64,000 nt of DNA from Hypomesus transpacificus (GCF_021917145.1 NC_061070.1:14344772-14408771); one strand, 5' to 3'; shown: positions 1 to 18,371, numbered from the stretch's first letter. The notes: generated by a model not told the origin, from the letters alone. Program-made: numbers and translations.

Positions 1-382
1 CGAACAGCCTGAGGAATGCGGCGTGTGCTATTCCTGTGTGCTGGTCTAATGTGTTGCCATGGGCGCAGCTGTGCCGTAGGGACAATCCAGGGAGAGGCGT
101 CAGAATAGGCCGCCTGTTTGGCTGCAGTGAAGGACAGTGTGGAATAAAGAGGTCTCAGGGCAGATCAAAAGTTCAGTTCCCCTTGGCATAAGTATATGAA
201 ACAGGATCCAAATCTTATACAGACTCATTGTTGACACAGTAGCTGCCATAGTTAGTAACTCAATTTAGAAAACGTACTTCTGAAACGAGACAGACTGTAC
301 CACACTGGACCACTATGTTGCCTGAGTTTATTTATATTTCTCTTTTGCTCCCCTGGTTGTCATGTAAACCCCCCTCCAACAG

Positions 383-1021
383 TCGGACTGCCAGGTGCAT
401 CTACAACCCCAGGTGACCCCATCCAATATGGAGGAGTACTTCAGTACCTTCCTGTTGGCTCAGATGTCGTCGCAGCTCAACAGGTACCGTGTGTACCTGA
501 CTGTGGCTCGAACCCTGGACTACAGCATCTCTGATGAGGTCACCAAGGTGAGACACTGTGCATAGTGATCTAGAAGGAGTAACATGGTCACTACTCGTAC
601 ATATGCATGTTTGTGAAATCTTTCTACTGATCTTGTGTTGCCCAGGCAGTCGAGGATGACTTTGTAGACATGCGCAAAGATGACCCTCAGAGTATCTCAG
701 CTGAGGACCTGCACAGGCTGCTTGTTGTGGCAAGGTGGGATAACTCAACATTTGTCAAATGTTTGGTTTTAGAACAGTAATGTTAATGATACCAATGAAA
801 ATCTTCAGAAGTCACAATCAAAGGATTGTTGCAGCTTTTAATTAGAAGTTTTTGTTTTGTTTTAAAGTAGCTCACTCTGGTCAATGTTCTTCAGGTTGCT
901 GTCTCTCAGTTTGGGACAGACTACCCTTTCAAGAGACTGCTGGATGAGAGCCAAGCACTTAGAGGTGCTCCGAACAAGTAGGACTGAACAGCAGAAGAGT
1001 GTCAATGGCAATGAGCCTTAA
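383..1021 (+). CDS. mcmbp: MCMBP, minichromosome maintenance complex-binding protein (C-terminal part only)
   Basis: The last three coding exons lie at 383-547, 646-734 and 895-1021, each with AG/GT borders; the TAA stop is at 1019-1021. The translation includes [40 protein letters not shown] and a tail ending SVNGNEP, which match the C-terminus of vertebrate MCMBP. MCMBP binds MCM2-7 subunits in the nucleus and helps unload or assemble the replicative helicase; that role is family knowledge. The gene starts left of the window, and bases 1-382 look like intron. It faces INPP5F tail to tail, as in the human TIAL1-BAG3-INPP5F-MCMBP order, which supports the assignment. Confidence 0.95.
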
Positions 1022-1067
1022 TCTGGAAACCTGGAGTAACATTTTGATACAAAGAACAAAATCTTGC

Positions 1068-1073
1068 AATAAA
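1068..1073 (+). terminator. Poly(A) signal of MCMBP
   Basis: AATAAA lies 47 bases after the MCMBP stop codon and is followed by a T-rich stretch, so the 3' UTR is very short. Confidence 0.75.
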
Positions 1074-3942
1074 CTTGTTTTTTTTCCCATGTATAAGATG
1101 GTTATTGGTCTCTTTGAACATATATGTATTTGGCTGTACCTGTGGTGATTTGATGATTTAACATGATCTTTGAAGAGGTAGAGCTGGAAAAAGGATAGTG
1201 AAAGAAAGATTATCTACCTAGCCAGTGATAACTTGATATATCAATGCTCCTGCATGTCATTGAATGGTTAACAGTGGTGCTGTGTTTTACATTGGTCTCC
1301 TGGAGGCTATAATACATGGTGTCTCTAACTGATGTAAAACCATAACAGGATGTGGACAGTAAAATAGGAAGCTCATCATTGCAACCTCGTAGACCATAAC
1401 ATGCACTTACATTCTATTTGTTTTGGAAAGGAAAAAAGCTTCACAGGTGTGAATACGAATAAATAGTATTTTATTATTCAATAAAAGTTTAGTACAACAT
1501 GAGAACATGACGATAGTTATTTGGTAGGTGAACTACAACCACAGACGTTTAGACAACATGATGTTATGTTGGAAAATGTGCTTAAATGCTGTGCAATCAT
1601 GTATAGAGGTTAATCACATGAGAATGACAAACATAACTGTACATTAACTATGAGCAGGATCCACATTTGTAAAAGGTGAGGTAAACCATTGATGCAAAAT
1701 GAGATGTGGTTTTCAAAAGCACTTGGTGTAAAAACAAAAGACGCAAACCAAAACCCTCTGAGAATATGTAAGAACATACTGTATAAAAGGCCTATACCTT
1801 TTGCATATGGAAAAAAAGAAATATACCACTCTTCCAACATCACAATCCCTATCTTAAAAGGAATGTTTTATACTTAAGACTTGATTTATTTTTACAGTAT
1901 GTACCTAATTCTAGTAACAATAGTTTATACTCTGATTTGAGAACTGACCTAGTGCATTCATTCCTGAATAGAATACAACAAGAACTCTTTCCCAAGTAAT
2001 GTAACTATTGCGCTATACCCATCATATTAAACCTTTGGCAGTGCCAGACAAGTTCAGCAGGTTTCAGAAAACTGAGGAGCCAGACAATGTGCATTTAGCA
2101 CCATACCAGACATGCTACATTCTCACTCTAACGTCTACCTCAGAACAGTTTAGAATGCAGCCATCCCAGCCTCAACATGGTGGTACGATAGCTACTGTAC
2201 ACAGCTAACTGTTGAAAAGAGAGGCATTATCTGTATATAAAAACAAAAAAGGTGCAGAGTAGTTAGACTTTATCTTGGGATATTCCTGATTAGATTTTAG
2301 GACAACTCTGATACACACAATCTTATTATATTCTTTTTAGGGCATCATCAGGATATGGACACAAGAGGTCCCGTTAAAAGTTTCATGAAATTAGCACTTA
2401 CCTTTCTTAACTCAATCCTGCTGGTGTGAACCTTTAACAACCCTGAATCTGCCTCTAAAATTGGACCAACCACCAAAAAGTTCATACTACAACAATTAGA
2501 CAGAGCAAAGCAACGTTTTTGGGAGTCAAAAAGCAATGTTACATCTTATATGTACAGTTTCGTATTTTTACACTTGCAGACCTATTAGAAAGGACTCACA
2601 CTAAATCCCCTCCACTCAACAAACATGTTCACACCACACAACAGCACACCACACACGCACCTTGTATTCCTTACAGTCTTGATCATTTTTGAGCATGTCA
2701 TTTACATGTATGGCTGGAGGACGGAATATCCCAAGTTAAAGCACACAATACTATGAACAGGAACTCATGTACAGTACATATGCAGATGAATCAAACAATA
2801 CAACTATTTTTAAAAGGTGAATTCCTTTTAAAAAGGTAGATTTGCCATACTGCAAATACCTGATATACAACATCTCCCGCGTAGATTTCCTGTTAAGGCA
2901 AGTATGTTTCAGAATCAGGGAGTGTATAAAGCATCGAACAGTGTTAGGACAGGCTAATTGCATATATTTAATATGCGACTGTCTCCTCTTCCTTAAACAC
3001 ATGACTGTATAATTCTGGACTATTTGAGTGCTTGACGGTCAAATATAGCATCAGGGATAGTGCAAACATTTGTGGGAGAATCAAATAAGTTCCATGAACA
3101 AACCCAACAAGGATTTCTGTGGTTATCTATATAGAGCAGACATTGAGAGTATTGGGGTTAGAACTGGGGATTCGTATCAATAAAAAGGAATCATACCCCT
3201 TTACCTTAAGCACAAATACAGCATCCACTCATGTCGCATCACTACGATCAAAAACCAAAGCATAAGATCACCCATGTCCATAAATATGTTTGTCAATGGA
3301 TATATGCTATATATAACAGATATAGATACTTACAATACATACAATACTTACTGTACATATCAAACAGTATACCTATCTTACTGAACTTCTAATGTTGTAA
3401 TTCATTCTTGAATGGTATGTTTCCTACATTGGGAAGGATTACACTTGACAATATCCATTCTACTATTCAGTATCCTGTTTGTTTTCTTAGTAGGGTAATA
3501 TCAAACATTAAGCTGCCCTTCTGAAATATAGATACGAATTTGGTCAGACTTTTCCACTAGTTTTAACAGAGCTATAACTATGCCTATATCACAAAAGCCA
3601 ATAGGTGCATTGCACATAATGTGATTGCATACTTAACATGTAAATTAAGAACTTGTCTCTCAACATATGCTTGAAATAATCTGCCTCGACCAACTCAGTT
3701 CAAACTGACAGGCTAGCATGCAAATGTATTGGGGAAACCAATCCAAAAGACTTTGAAGGACATTGTCATTTAAACTATGGGACTTATTCACACAAGACTC
3801 TGTAAACATTGGTCAGATGTACTACAGGGGAATTGGGGTTCTTAGCATACCGGTGGGCCCCTTGTGCAAGCATATGCTACTGCTACTGTACTGTAAATCA
3901 CATACAACAAAAAAAGAACTGCTAGAGGCTACAAGGGAAGCG
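1074..3942. other. Tail-to-tail spacer and long INPP5F 3' UTR
   Basis: No open frame here resembles a gene. The stretch is AT-rich. On the minus strand an AATAAA (plus-strand TTTATT at 1470-1475) is the best candidate for the end of INPP5F, which would give a 3' UTR of about 2.5 kb. This extent is inferred. Bases 1074-1450 hold nothing recognisable. Confidence 0.5.
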
Positions 3943-6900
3943 CTAGATCTGGATGATCCGGGTCTGGCACTGTGTAAACATTGCCTTCAGCTCATTTTCT
4001 TGGGTCTCATTGACAGCCTCCGGCTCAGGGCTCTTCTGGACCTTTGCCACGGCAAAGTTGATGCCTTGGGTTAGTCCAGCTTGGGTAAGGCTGGCCACCT
4101 GCACCATGGAGCTCTTGATCTTGGCAAAGGGGGACACCACCCGACTGCCATTGCTGTCAGCAGGCGAAGGGCCCAAGCTGCCTTCCACATGTGAGCCCAG
4201 GCTCCTCTGGGAGCCACCCGAGGCAGCAGAGTTGGGCTTCTGGACAGTCAGGTGGTTTGGGCCAGAAGCAGGGGGCTGCACGTCAAGTTGGGACGGCCTG
4301 GGAAGCTGGGGCTCCTGCTGCTGGTTGTGGCCTGGCTGCCCCTGTGGGGCCCCAGGGGCCTTCCTGTGTGGAGGCACCAGTGGGTTCTGTGTAGGTGCCC
4401 CGGCTACATGTTCCTCTCCAAATACCTCGACAGGTTTGGTCTGAGCATCCTGTACAAACTGGTGGCAGTAGGCATCAATCGGGGTTCCAAAGTCAATGAG
4501 AATAGCCTCCTCAGCTTCTGAAGCAGCTCCGGGGGACTGGTTGTCAGGACTGGTTTTAGCCTCCTGCTTACTCTCACAACCAGTGACCCTGATAACGGAG
4601 GGGACATTGAGCTCCACACTGCCAATGGATTGGGAGCGGCTGCCTAAGCGTGGGGCTGATGCTACAATGCCACAGCTGGGCAACACATAGTCCACGTTCT
4701 CCAGGGAGCCGAGCGGCGGCGGGTGCTCCGGGTCCGAGTTATAAGAGTCGGAGTCTGAGGAGATCTCAGAGTGGTCGTCACACAGGTTCTTGAGCGCGCC
4801 AGTGCCAGGGTTGCTGTCTGATGTTTCCAGACTACTGTCGGACTTCCAAAGGTTCACATGCATAGTAGGCTTCAAGAAGTTGACTTTGACATCAGGCTTG
4901 GAGAACGTGCCCAGCTTGCCAAGGGCTCTGGTCTGCTTCACCTTCTGGTTGAGGGAGGAGAACTTGTTGAGCAGGAAGCTTTTGCCCTGAGCTAGACCAG
5001 AGCTGCCGAGGACTTGGTCGGTAGTTTTTGTCTGCATACCCATGATGTCCTCATGAGGTTTACTGTGCCGCCTGAAACAAATCAATTTTTAAGCTAGCAT
5101 TATAGACCCAACTTGTGAAAAAGATTAAATCAGCCAATGGAGATCAATATACAGTGTACTGTAGGTATGACGTGATTATATATGTGATTCATCACCTCTC
5201 CAGTTTCTTTTCAACCACCAGCAGGTCAAGTCCGATTGCTTCTTTAGTTATACGAAGCATCTCAGCTATGCACTGCAATGTGTCTGAAAGAGAACCAAAA
5301 GGAAAGCGACAATGAGTCAAAACTAAATCTTTATCATGCATGTCACTCATCCTAGTTCGGTGTCTAAAATCATCTCCACTTCACCTTTCCCGTCGTCTTC
5401 AGGGTTCCGTGTGACTGCCCTCAGTGTGTGGAAGTACCCACTTGTCTCTTCGTTCCTGTAGTGCAGGCGCATACAGCAGAACTTCGGCTTCCCAAACAGA
5501 GTGGGCTCTGGGCCTGCAAGGAAATACGGGAGGCAAAGTTGTAATGGCTGTATCGATAGTCCGAAAAATAAAACCATAACAAAAGATTTTGTGACGTGGT
5601 CTGAATGCCCTGGTCTCCAGAACACTGGAGCCTAGGTTCCTCTCTTCCTGCTCATTTCTATGTATCATGGCACCATCTTTACCTATTTCAATCTTTTCCA
5701 ATCCTTCTAAGTTGAGGCGCTGGTACTGGTTCACTTTGTCTGCTTCATCATCATAGCTGTAATGAAGCAAATTAACAAAAATCTAAGTCACTAAGAAAGA
5801 CAACAATGGTTGACAAAAGTCCAGTTATTAATACATTTAACTTACTAAGCAACATAATAAGCATTGTTGGATAGCAGAAGAAGAACATCCTGATCTTTGT
5901 TGGTGGCATCAATGAGGCTGAAAAACAGAGGAAAAGAAGTCAACACTTTGAATGCAGATTCTAGATTGTCGCTCACAGATGCGGTGGAGGTGAGCTATCA
6001 TGTTTCTGACGGACAGCTAGACTGACCTCATGTCACAGTCGACGAGGGCCCAGCCCCCATGGAACTTCTCGTCGTCAGGCAGCAGCAGCTGCATATAGGT
6101 CTGCAGCAGGAGGCTGACCTGTTCCTGAGCTCCCCTCTGGTTCTCCTTCTCCTTCTCCTCGTGCTCCTTCTCCTTGCTGAAGATGGAGTACAGGTCCTCG
6201 GTTACTGGTAACCCCATCATCAGATCTGCAGGCAGAGAAGCACAAGACAGGTTAATGAGAAGGTGTTTTGTTGAGGAGGGTTAATCGAGTTGTTACACAG
6301 TGGGAGTTATGTACAGTATGTGAGTCAGGTGGCTGAGCGGTTAGGGAATCGGGGTAGTAATCAGAAGGGTGGCGAATTGATTCCCGGCTGTGCCAAATTA
6401 GGTTGTGTCCTTGGGCAAGGCACTTCACCCTACTTGCCTCAGGGGAATGTCCCTGTACTTACTGTAAGTCGCTCTGGAGTGTCTGCTATATCACTAAATG
6501 TAAATGTATGTATATTTCCCTTACCAATGACTGCTTGTCTGTATGCATCCCTGAAGCGGTTTAGATAGTAACGGTTAGCCGAGTTCACCCCATCTTTCAT
6601 CACACCAGCTAGCTTTCTCTCCCCCGTCCTGGTAAAGTCCCCCTTTAGAGGATAATAGAAATTATGTTGATGAGCATCCTTGGAATTTTGGAAGACTTTG
6701 AGAAGCAACTCCCTCTATATCTGACCCTGCTAAAATGGATCATTTCCAAGGTGTCAAACATTCCACATTATCTGTACAGGTTCCACTATATTTACATCAG
6801 ATTACTCCCTAATCCTGTTACCTTGAGGGCAGCAGTGCCGGCATACTGTCTGCTGATGGTGTCTCCGTTGTTGGCCCACATGACCTGGTAAATCCTGTAA

Positions 6901-9900
6901 CACTTGAGGGGCAGGGGCTGCTCTGGAGGCATCACACCCAGTTTCTTGAGCTAATTGGACCAAGAGAGACAAACAGAGGCACAGTGTCAAAGGCACAGAG
7001 TTGAATATTTCACTCAGAACATCCCTCCTGTCTCCATTTTAAATGTCTGATAGAACCTCACCTGTTGTTCCATCACTGCACGGGCTATTGCCGCCTGGAC
7101 CACATTGGTCCTGTCCAGGCAATCCATACAGTTGACCCTGAAGATGCCCTCTTGCTTGCAGATGACTCCTGCCTGGTCCACCCTAGGAGAGGAATAAGAA
7201 CTTTCACTTAGATGAGTGAATTATCATCTCATCTTTCTATGGAGTGATTTTTCTAATACACTTACCAGCCCCATCTCATGTCTATGATTAAATCAGAGAT
7301 GGCATCTGTCAATGTTTGCACGTTTTCAAACTTCATACCTCGACTGAGTAGAAAAGAAACACAAGAAAACTGCTCACTAAAGGAGTTCACACAACATTCA
7401 TAGTGAAATTCATACTTTATATTTAGAATTATAACTTCCTTTTTCAAGGCATCGTTACTGCGGTCCGGAGTTGTTTCAGTGTGAATGCGCTGGGGATTTC
7501 TTACCAGTGCTCATGGAAGTCAAAAGAGACGTATGTGAGGTTAGGGTTGTTGTATAGTAGAACTTGTTTGAGATATGCATCGCCAATTATCTTCTCACGT
7601 CCGCTTTGGTCCACTAAATTAACTATGACCTGCAAAGATCAAGAAATAAATACAGTTATCAAACTATCTTTACATCATTAGCGAGTGCAATTGCCAAATC
7701 AATTTCCTCAGACGCATCTCACCTGCTTCTGGTAAAGCCTGAGCTGTTCGTCAAAGTGAGCAGCAAAGTAAGGAATGGTCTCCTTCTCCCCTGGAAGGTC
7801 AGACAAACTTCGTAAGCATCACTTGCAGACAAAATGACCAAGCAAAAACCGTGTGTATAACCTCTGGAGTCATGTTTCATGCAGAGGACAGTAAGGTGTA
7901 GAGGATCATGTAGGTCATATTGACCTTTCTCCAGTCGAGGCCTGGGGTTATAGCGGTAGCCTGCTTGGCTCCAGAACACAGGCACAGATCCACGGCTCTG
8001 GACGAAGGACAGAGTGTGACTGTGCACATGGATCAGCTGCTCCGTCTCCACAAAATTAGCCACGTGACCGTCTGTGTCCACACCTCTCCGTTTGTAGCGC
8101 ATCCCTGTGGGAGAAGTAACAGATGTTACTGTGGACCGTACAGAACAAGTTACACATTTACTTTAAGTAAGCTAAAGAGAAAATAGATTTGATCCATTAT
8201 ATAATGGATCAAACTCTTTCATCAGGGGAAACATATTTTTTTCAACCAAATTAGATTCACTTCCAAAACCATGCTGACATGCTGTGTGTCCATGACACTT
8301 TACCTGCGCGATGGCGGCTACGTCGGGAGATGAGAGCGACAGTGAATCGAGGGTGAATGTCGTCCACGCAGGTGAGCTCTTGAGGCGGGGTCTCCGGGCT
8401 GCTCCTCTCTTCGTCTGAACTGTCATTGTAGTTCACCACCAGCTCCTCCACCTGCACAAACCCCTGGATGATGGGCATCACCCAGAAGTCCACTTCTGGG
8501 AACTGCAACACCATAAATATTTCTTAGAACTAAACTCTAAAAAAACTATTTTAAAACTATTTTTTTTTATAGAAAAGTTCCCCCCGTTTACATTTTTCCT
8601 ACAACACAAAGAATATAGGTAAATCAATAAAATAATGTAATTTGACATAGATTCGGGAGGACAAGTCTATCAATATGTGGTCAGAAACTGGTCAATAATG
8701 CAATGTGAAAGCACAGTCATTTGTCTGTGATGGTTTTGTGTCCCAGGGCATTTTCTAAATGTTCAGATAGATATTTCTAGATTGGCAGGAGCTCTAACTG
8801 CCACCATAACTCATCATGACCATCTGCCCTCACGTGCCTGACTGTTTTCACACATTTCTGTTTACAAACCAAGCAAAATCACTTGTCCATACTGGCAACT
8901 CAAAAAAAAATGTTACTATACAACGTATCAATAACATGAACATTTTTGTGAAAAGTCAATTACCTGGAGGTCGATAAGATCCTGGATCATGTGTTTGTTC
9001 CAAAAAAATCGGTCATCCACCTAGCAGAAGAGAATAAATAAAATCAGCTACAGACATGTTTGATAAGTCATTGGGGCGGGGTTTTATTTTGTGCTACTTC
9101 TCTTTTCAGCAGTCCCTGACCTGTTTCCATAATGGCAGGTTGGATTTGTCTGAGTCTCCCTGTCGCTGTACAGTGTTTGTAAGGTCATATGTCCTGCTGT
9201 AGTAAAAGGAGTCGGAGTCCATGAAGACCTTGTAGAGCTCATCCAGGAGCCGCCTCTCCAGACGCTCCTTCTCCTTGTTCTCCTTCACCTGTAAGGCAGG
9301 GGAATACTGGGTGGGAAAGGGTGGGCAAAAATTTGGCAAGGATGGGCAATGTTCAAAAAGAAAAGCTGGTAATTTCGAAAAGCAACATACACAGGAAAAG
9401 CAAAAAAGGTAGACTGAACATATTTTACCAAACAAAAGGCATAATACATATATTATAAATAATATTGGAAACTACAGGTACCTTTTTCTTAATGGGCTGA
9501 CCAACATTGGATTTTATTTGACTCAGAGTTTTCATCAGGAACTTGGACTCATCTGGAGACTGGGCAAGCTTTTCTGACTTGTCGATTCCAAAATGATGTT
9601 TCTTGCAAAGCTAAAAGACAAGTTTGCATTTTCCAAGAAAATGTCAGCATGTGATTATGTTGCCTCATGTGAAATAAAGGTCGTCTGTAACTAATATCCA
9701 AGTTTGACTTTTGATTTATTACAAATATATTCCTGTATATAGTGTGAACTATAAAAAACGTATGGAGAATTCCAGGAGCGACATGCCTGTGAATTCACAA
9801 TGCATAAGCTAGTCTATGAATACTACATGAATTGGATTCATTTATTGCTACACGCAACATAAATACAGTTAAAACATTAGTACATTTATACATGTTTTAC

Positions 9901-12298
9901 TATCTACCACATCGGCTACTGGACACCTATCCAAGACAGCGATATCATTTAATGTTGTGAAGAGAACGTGTTGGTTCTAAAACATACCCGAAAATGACTA
10001 TGCTACACTACACATCTTTTCTCTGGAATAGCATTACTTACTTGAAAATCACTTCTTAATCCATGAAGCTCACCTGTAAGACTGACATCTTAGTCATACT
10101 TTGATTCCTATCAGATCATTTGGCAAAACATGGACTAGTCCCTGACAATTCTCCCAGATAAAGGGACTGAAGGAAATGGGAAACAATTCTGAAGCCAAAT
10201 TCATTCACACCAGTGTCAGTCTATTTTCAGAGACAATTCGCTGTTAATATAACTGACATGTTCTACAGGTTAGGACCAATCAAAACAGTACAAGCTGATC
10301 AATGTTTAAACTATGTATTCTACTCCATAAATCTCCCACACATAGTTGGAGATATAATCACTTTGGCTCACCTCAAGTTCAAGATCCAGGGGCTCTTCCT
10401 CAGACAGAGGAATGACAGCTATCTTTAAGATCTTGTAGACTTTGTGGTTTCCTGGCAATTGGCCAACCAAGGCTTTCTGGCGGATTAGTACCAGACCCAG
10501 AGGAAGATCTGACAACAGGATTTGGGAGAGAAATTAGTCCTGGTCCCACGCATGAAGTTCCATGCATTCCACAGGGTGACTTCACCAGCTGGTCACTTAG
10601 TTTCCCTTTGACGAGTTGTGCACTCAAAACCTGGGTCAGTTACATTGTCTACCAAATACAATTTATTTCAAAATGAACACTCTTTGATAGAATAACAATG
10701 ACAACAGGAACCACATGAAAATTAACATTTAAAGATAAGTCTTCCTTCTTGCCTAAAAACTAGACTCTGACTGCTGTCTTCAGCTATAGTCCTACACTGA
10801 TCTGAAAGTAGGCCTATATCACTCACTGGCACATCCATGTTCCATACAGTTAGAGTATCTCACTTACCTGTGTGAAGCTGTATTTTTCCAATAATGCCCT
10901 CCACCAGGCCTAAGCAAACCGGGTTCCAGGCTAACAGCAGGTCTGTTGCTAAAATTAAGAAATAGAACCATCTTTTTAATTTAAGAACAATAACCGAGTA
11001 ACTTTTCTAATTACTATACATGTGGGAAGAAACCCGTAACGAGAAATGATTGATGGTTAATTGAGTAGTATTATAAATTGAGTCAACAGGATAGACTGGA
11101 CTTTGACACCCTATCACTATCTGATGCTCACATGCTCAGTACCTTGCTTATGAAAATGTTGATTCAAAATGTGTTTAGAGAAACAATGTCAGGGGTGTGT
11201 GCCAACATGCAAGAGTGGGAAACTATGTGAGTGAGGGTGTAGAACATTTCTGTAGGCAACCTCAGACAATAGGCTAACTCTTCCTGTTCCATGGAACAAA
11301 ATAACTGAATGTACAAGACAGGTTTTGGAACCCTATCAGGGAGGGGCTCAGGGGCTGGGAGTACATGGTCTGAGAAAATACCCCACATAACCCACTTTGT
11401 TTATGTTACAGATACAGCTGGGGACAACATAACGACATAGCAGCCTGTTGAATAAGGGGATAATATAGAAGAAATTCCTCTAGTGCTTCTTAGGCCCAGT
11501 GTGAGGGAGTAGTGGAAATCCTTTTCCAATTAAATAATGGAACAGTGGTGCAACCCAAACCTGTTCAGGCTGGCTGCACACCCATGTGACTCCAGCCCAT
11601 AGCTAGCCAAAAGGGTAACTCATTCATACAGTCCGAGACAGCTCCCTAACCAACTGCTTTTGCTCACAACAAAAATACTAGCTTTACTAGGACAGTTGGC
11701 TGTGCCCAGAATTTCTCAAGCTTAGTGCATGTACAGTCAGGAAAGTGGGAAGGCCTTTCAAGCACTGATTTCTCCTCTTTGTCAGCAGCACAAGAAAACA
11801 TTTATCCTTACACGATCACCAGCAAAACATGGGTTGACTTATTTGACGGTTATATGACTGCATACAGCCTAGTTATTGTTTACAGGTAACTGATATAGAT
11901 CTACTGAAACATACACAGCAGCTAAACGAGCTAAGATGGGAAATCTACCCTCAGTCCTATCCTGTAACGTTACACTTCATGTTCTTAGCTACAAGTTATC
12001 AATTACACTGTTACTATAGCTGCTCAGTAGCGGATGAGTATGTTCGTGGATTAATTTCGGCATTAGTGTATGCTCTTTGAAAACACAAAAAGAAAGTGGG
12101 TGCTAACACTTCCAGTGAACGGCAACATCACTTCTCGATGGTCGCATGTTATCAACGGTACTGTATTTGAATACAGTTAGACGGCAGCAAGTTGTACTTA
12201 CCCGGTCTGACGTTCATGGTCCCATCTTTTCGGCTACACCACAGAGCATGATCACCACTTTGAAGAATGTAATGGTCTTTAGCCTGAAACAACTCCAT
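3943..12298 (-). CDS. inpp5f: INPP5F (SAC2), Sac-domain inositol 4-phosphatase
   Basis: This phosphoinositide phosphatase acts on PI4P on endosomal membranes and in endocytic recycling (family knowledge). Twenty coding exons in transcript order: 12298-12202, 10948-10868, 10508-10372, 9610-9482, 9288-9121, 9020-8964, 8502-8304, 8104-7925, 7790-7723, 7629-7505, 7343-7266, 7182-7062, 6950-6822, 6642-6525, 6225-6027, 5917-5846, 5756-5683, 5513-5385, 5283-5196, 5071-3943. They sum to 3378 nt, or 1125 aa (human 1132). The protein starts MELFQAKDHYIL, as in mammals. The Sac catalytic CX5R motif reads CMDCLDRT and its cysteine falls at residue 458, the same number as in human. The hSac2 domain follows (PEPTLFGKPKF region), then a long disordered tail encoded by the last exon and ending CQTRIIQI. 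A SINE sits in the intron after exon 14. BAG3 lies upstream on the same strand. Confidence 0.97.
6322..6510 (+). mobile_element. tRNA-derived SINE (V-SINE-like) in an INPP5F intron
   Basis: The head has a pol III A box (GGCTGAGCGGTTAG, 6331-6344) and a B-box-like GCGAATTGATTCCCGG (6372-6387). The body contains CTTGGGCAAGGCACTTCACC and the widespread fish-SINE segment GTAAGTCGCTCTGGAG, and the tail has short AAATGTAAATG repeats. It lies antisense to INPP5F. A few substitutions in the B box and body suggest an old, inactive copy. The borders are approximate, because no clear target duplication was found. Confidence 0.8.
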
Positions 12299-13911
12299 TA
12301 TGTCATAGAACGGTAATTATTTGCTAAAGCAAACGTTAGCTAGCTAGCTAGTCCAACTCGCGTAGCGAGGAAATATTTGAGGGATAGTCCCAGCGGCCAG
12401 GTGAGGTCTCAATACCAACAAGAAGCTAGCTTCCTATCTTGTATGTTATTGTTATCCTGCCCTGGGTATCTACAACTATCTGGCTCCGTTTGCTTTTGTT
12501 TTTTATATATCGGGTTTAGTATTCCATTCCAATGACATGTCGTTGTAAGTACATGACTTCAGTTCTTCAATGTGCGAAAATGCCAGTCGCTAGCTAACCA
12601 TTTCCAAGTCGACCGACCGACTGTCAATTTCCTGCAGAAACAATCACACGTGACCACAGTCGTCATTCATGGTAATGTTCCACTTCCAGGCGATCCAAGC
12701 TCCTTTCTCACGCTGACTCCGACACACACTGCCACATCCATCGAGACATATCCAGAATTCGGAACATTTGCATTATGTATATTTACCGTTTCTTGCTGAA
12801 CAGCCAGAACTGTCTGTCAATATGTAAAATAATCAAATGTTGTGTCACAAGAGCCATGTTATGTAGATGAATGCAGTGCTTTATAATTCACTCGAAAGAC
12901 AATGTCAAATAAATTTTATTTGCAACCAACGTGACTTCAACAATCTGTGACACTGAAACAACCTGCAACTCACAAGCTGTGATATAACAAATATATTTCA
13001 TTTTACATTTTCAAACCTTTTTAACTGTGACTCGTAATTAGCAGCAGTTGCTGGTATAATCTCACATTTTGTGAGATATACAGCTCACATCCATTTCTGT
13101 CATTATTGTAACCTTCATAACTCTCGATTTCAAAATACAACCATTGACTCTAGAAATAAACATGACTATCATGGCTTAACTAAGCAATAATCATTCCAAT
13201 AATAATGAAATCATTTTAGAGTAGAGATACTTTGAATTTGTTTTAAATATTATTGGAAGTTATTTACTTTTAAGAATGGCAAAATAAGTCCCAACACCTT
13301 AAAGCTGTAACTGATTAGCAATTACAAATTTGTTAGGAATTGAAACAGGCAATTTAAAAGAATGGAGTGGAAATGATAAATTTTTGGCACTTCCCATCTG
13401 AGGCATAATGGCTTTCCCTGTTTGACCTCACCTCTTAGTATTAAAGTATTTGAGGTAAATACTGCAAGTACAGCAATCAATTTAAAAAAAGAGGGCAATA
13501 TTTGACATCATGTATAAGCCCTTTCTTGAACAGATTACAGACCAGTATTTTTCTCAAATAATGTTCAAAAGCTTTACACATCACATGGTTGAAAGGCAAC
13601 TACATCATACACATACAAAATATCAACTGTTATTTTCACTTCATCAATCAAGGCCTCTTGTTTAATGTTCTTTCTGGGTGACCTCTGTCTCTAACAACTT
13701 GAAGACAAAGATCATGTAGCAAGGACATTGGTGCACAGCACAAAAATGGTAGCAACACTGGCTTAACATCACTTAATACATGATTTCACTCAGTTACCAT
13801 CACATAAGGGGTGAATGCCAGAAAATACAAATACTGTTAATTAACATGCAAAATTCACTGATATCTGCAGTAAAACTAATGACTGTGGGTTTGTTATGGT
13901 CTATTTCATTA
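12299..13911. other. INPP5F 5' UTR/promoter and BAG3 3' UTR
   Basis: Bases 12299 to about 12480 should hold the INPP5F 5' UTR and start site; no TATA box is evident, and GCTAGCTAGC-type tracts occur at 12336-12352 and 12424-12431. From about 12900 to 13911 lies the BAG3 3' UTR, AT-rich with no long frame. Bases 12600-12900 hold nothing recognisable. Confidence 0.55.
12915..12920 (-). terminator. Probable BAG3 poly(A) signal
   Basis: TTTATT on the plus strand reads AATAAA on the minus strand, about 1 kb after the BAG3 stop. This implies a 3' UTR near 1 kb. Confidence 0.6.
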
Positions 13912-18302
<4,391 letters not shown>

Positions 18303-18364
18303 TGTTACCAGCGGTGAGTGCGTCTTCATGCTGTTCATTCTATCCGCTCCTTAGTACTGTGCCA

Positions 18365-18371
18365 TTTTATA
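18365..18371 (-). promoter_or_regulatory. TATA box of BAG3
   Basis: TTTTATA on the plus strand reads TATAAAA on the minus strand, 63 bases upstream of the BAG3 ATG. This predicts a start site near 18340 and a short 5' UTR. Confidence 0.7.

Noticed and set aside
401-751. 116-residue minus-strand frame over MCMBP exons
   Set aside because: A shadow of the plus-strand MCMBP exons, crossing their introns.
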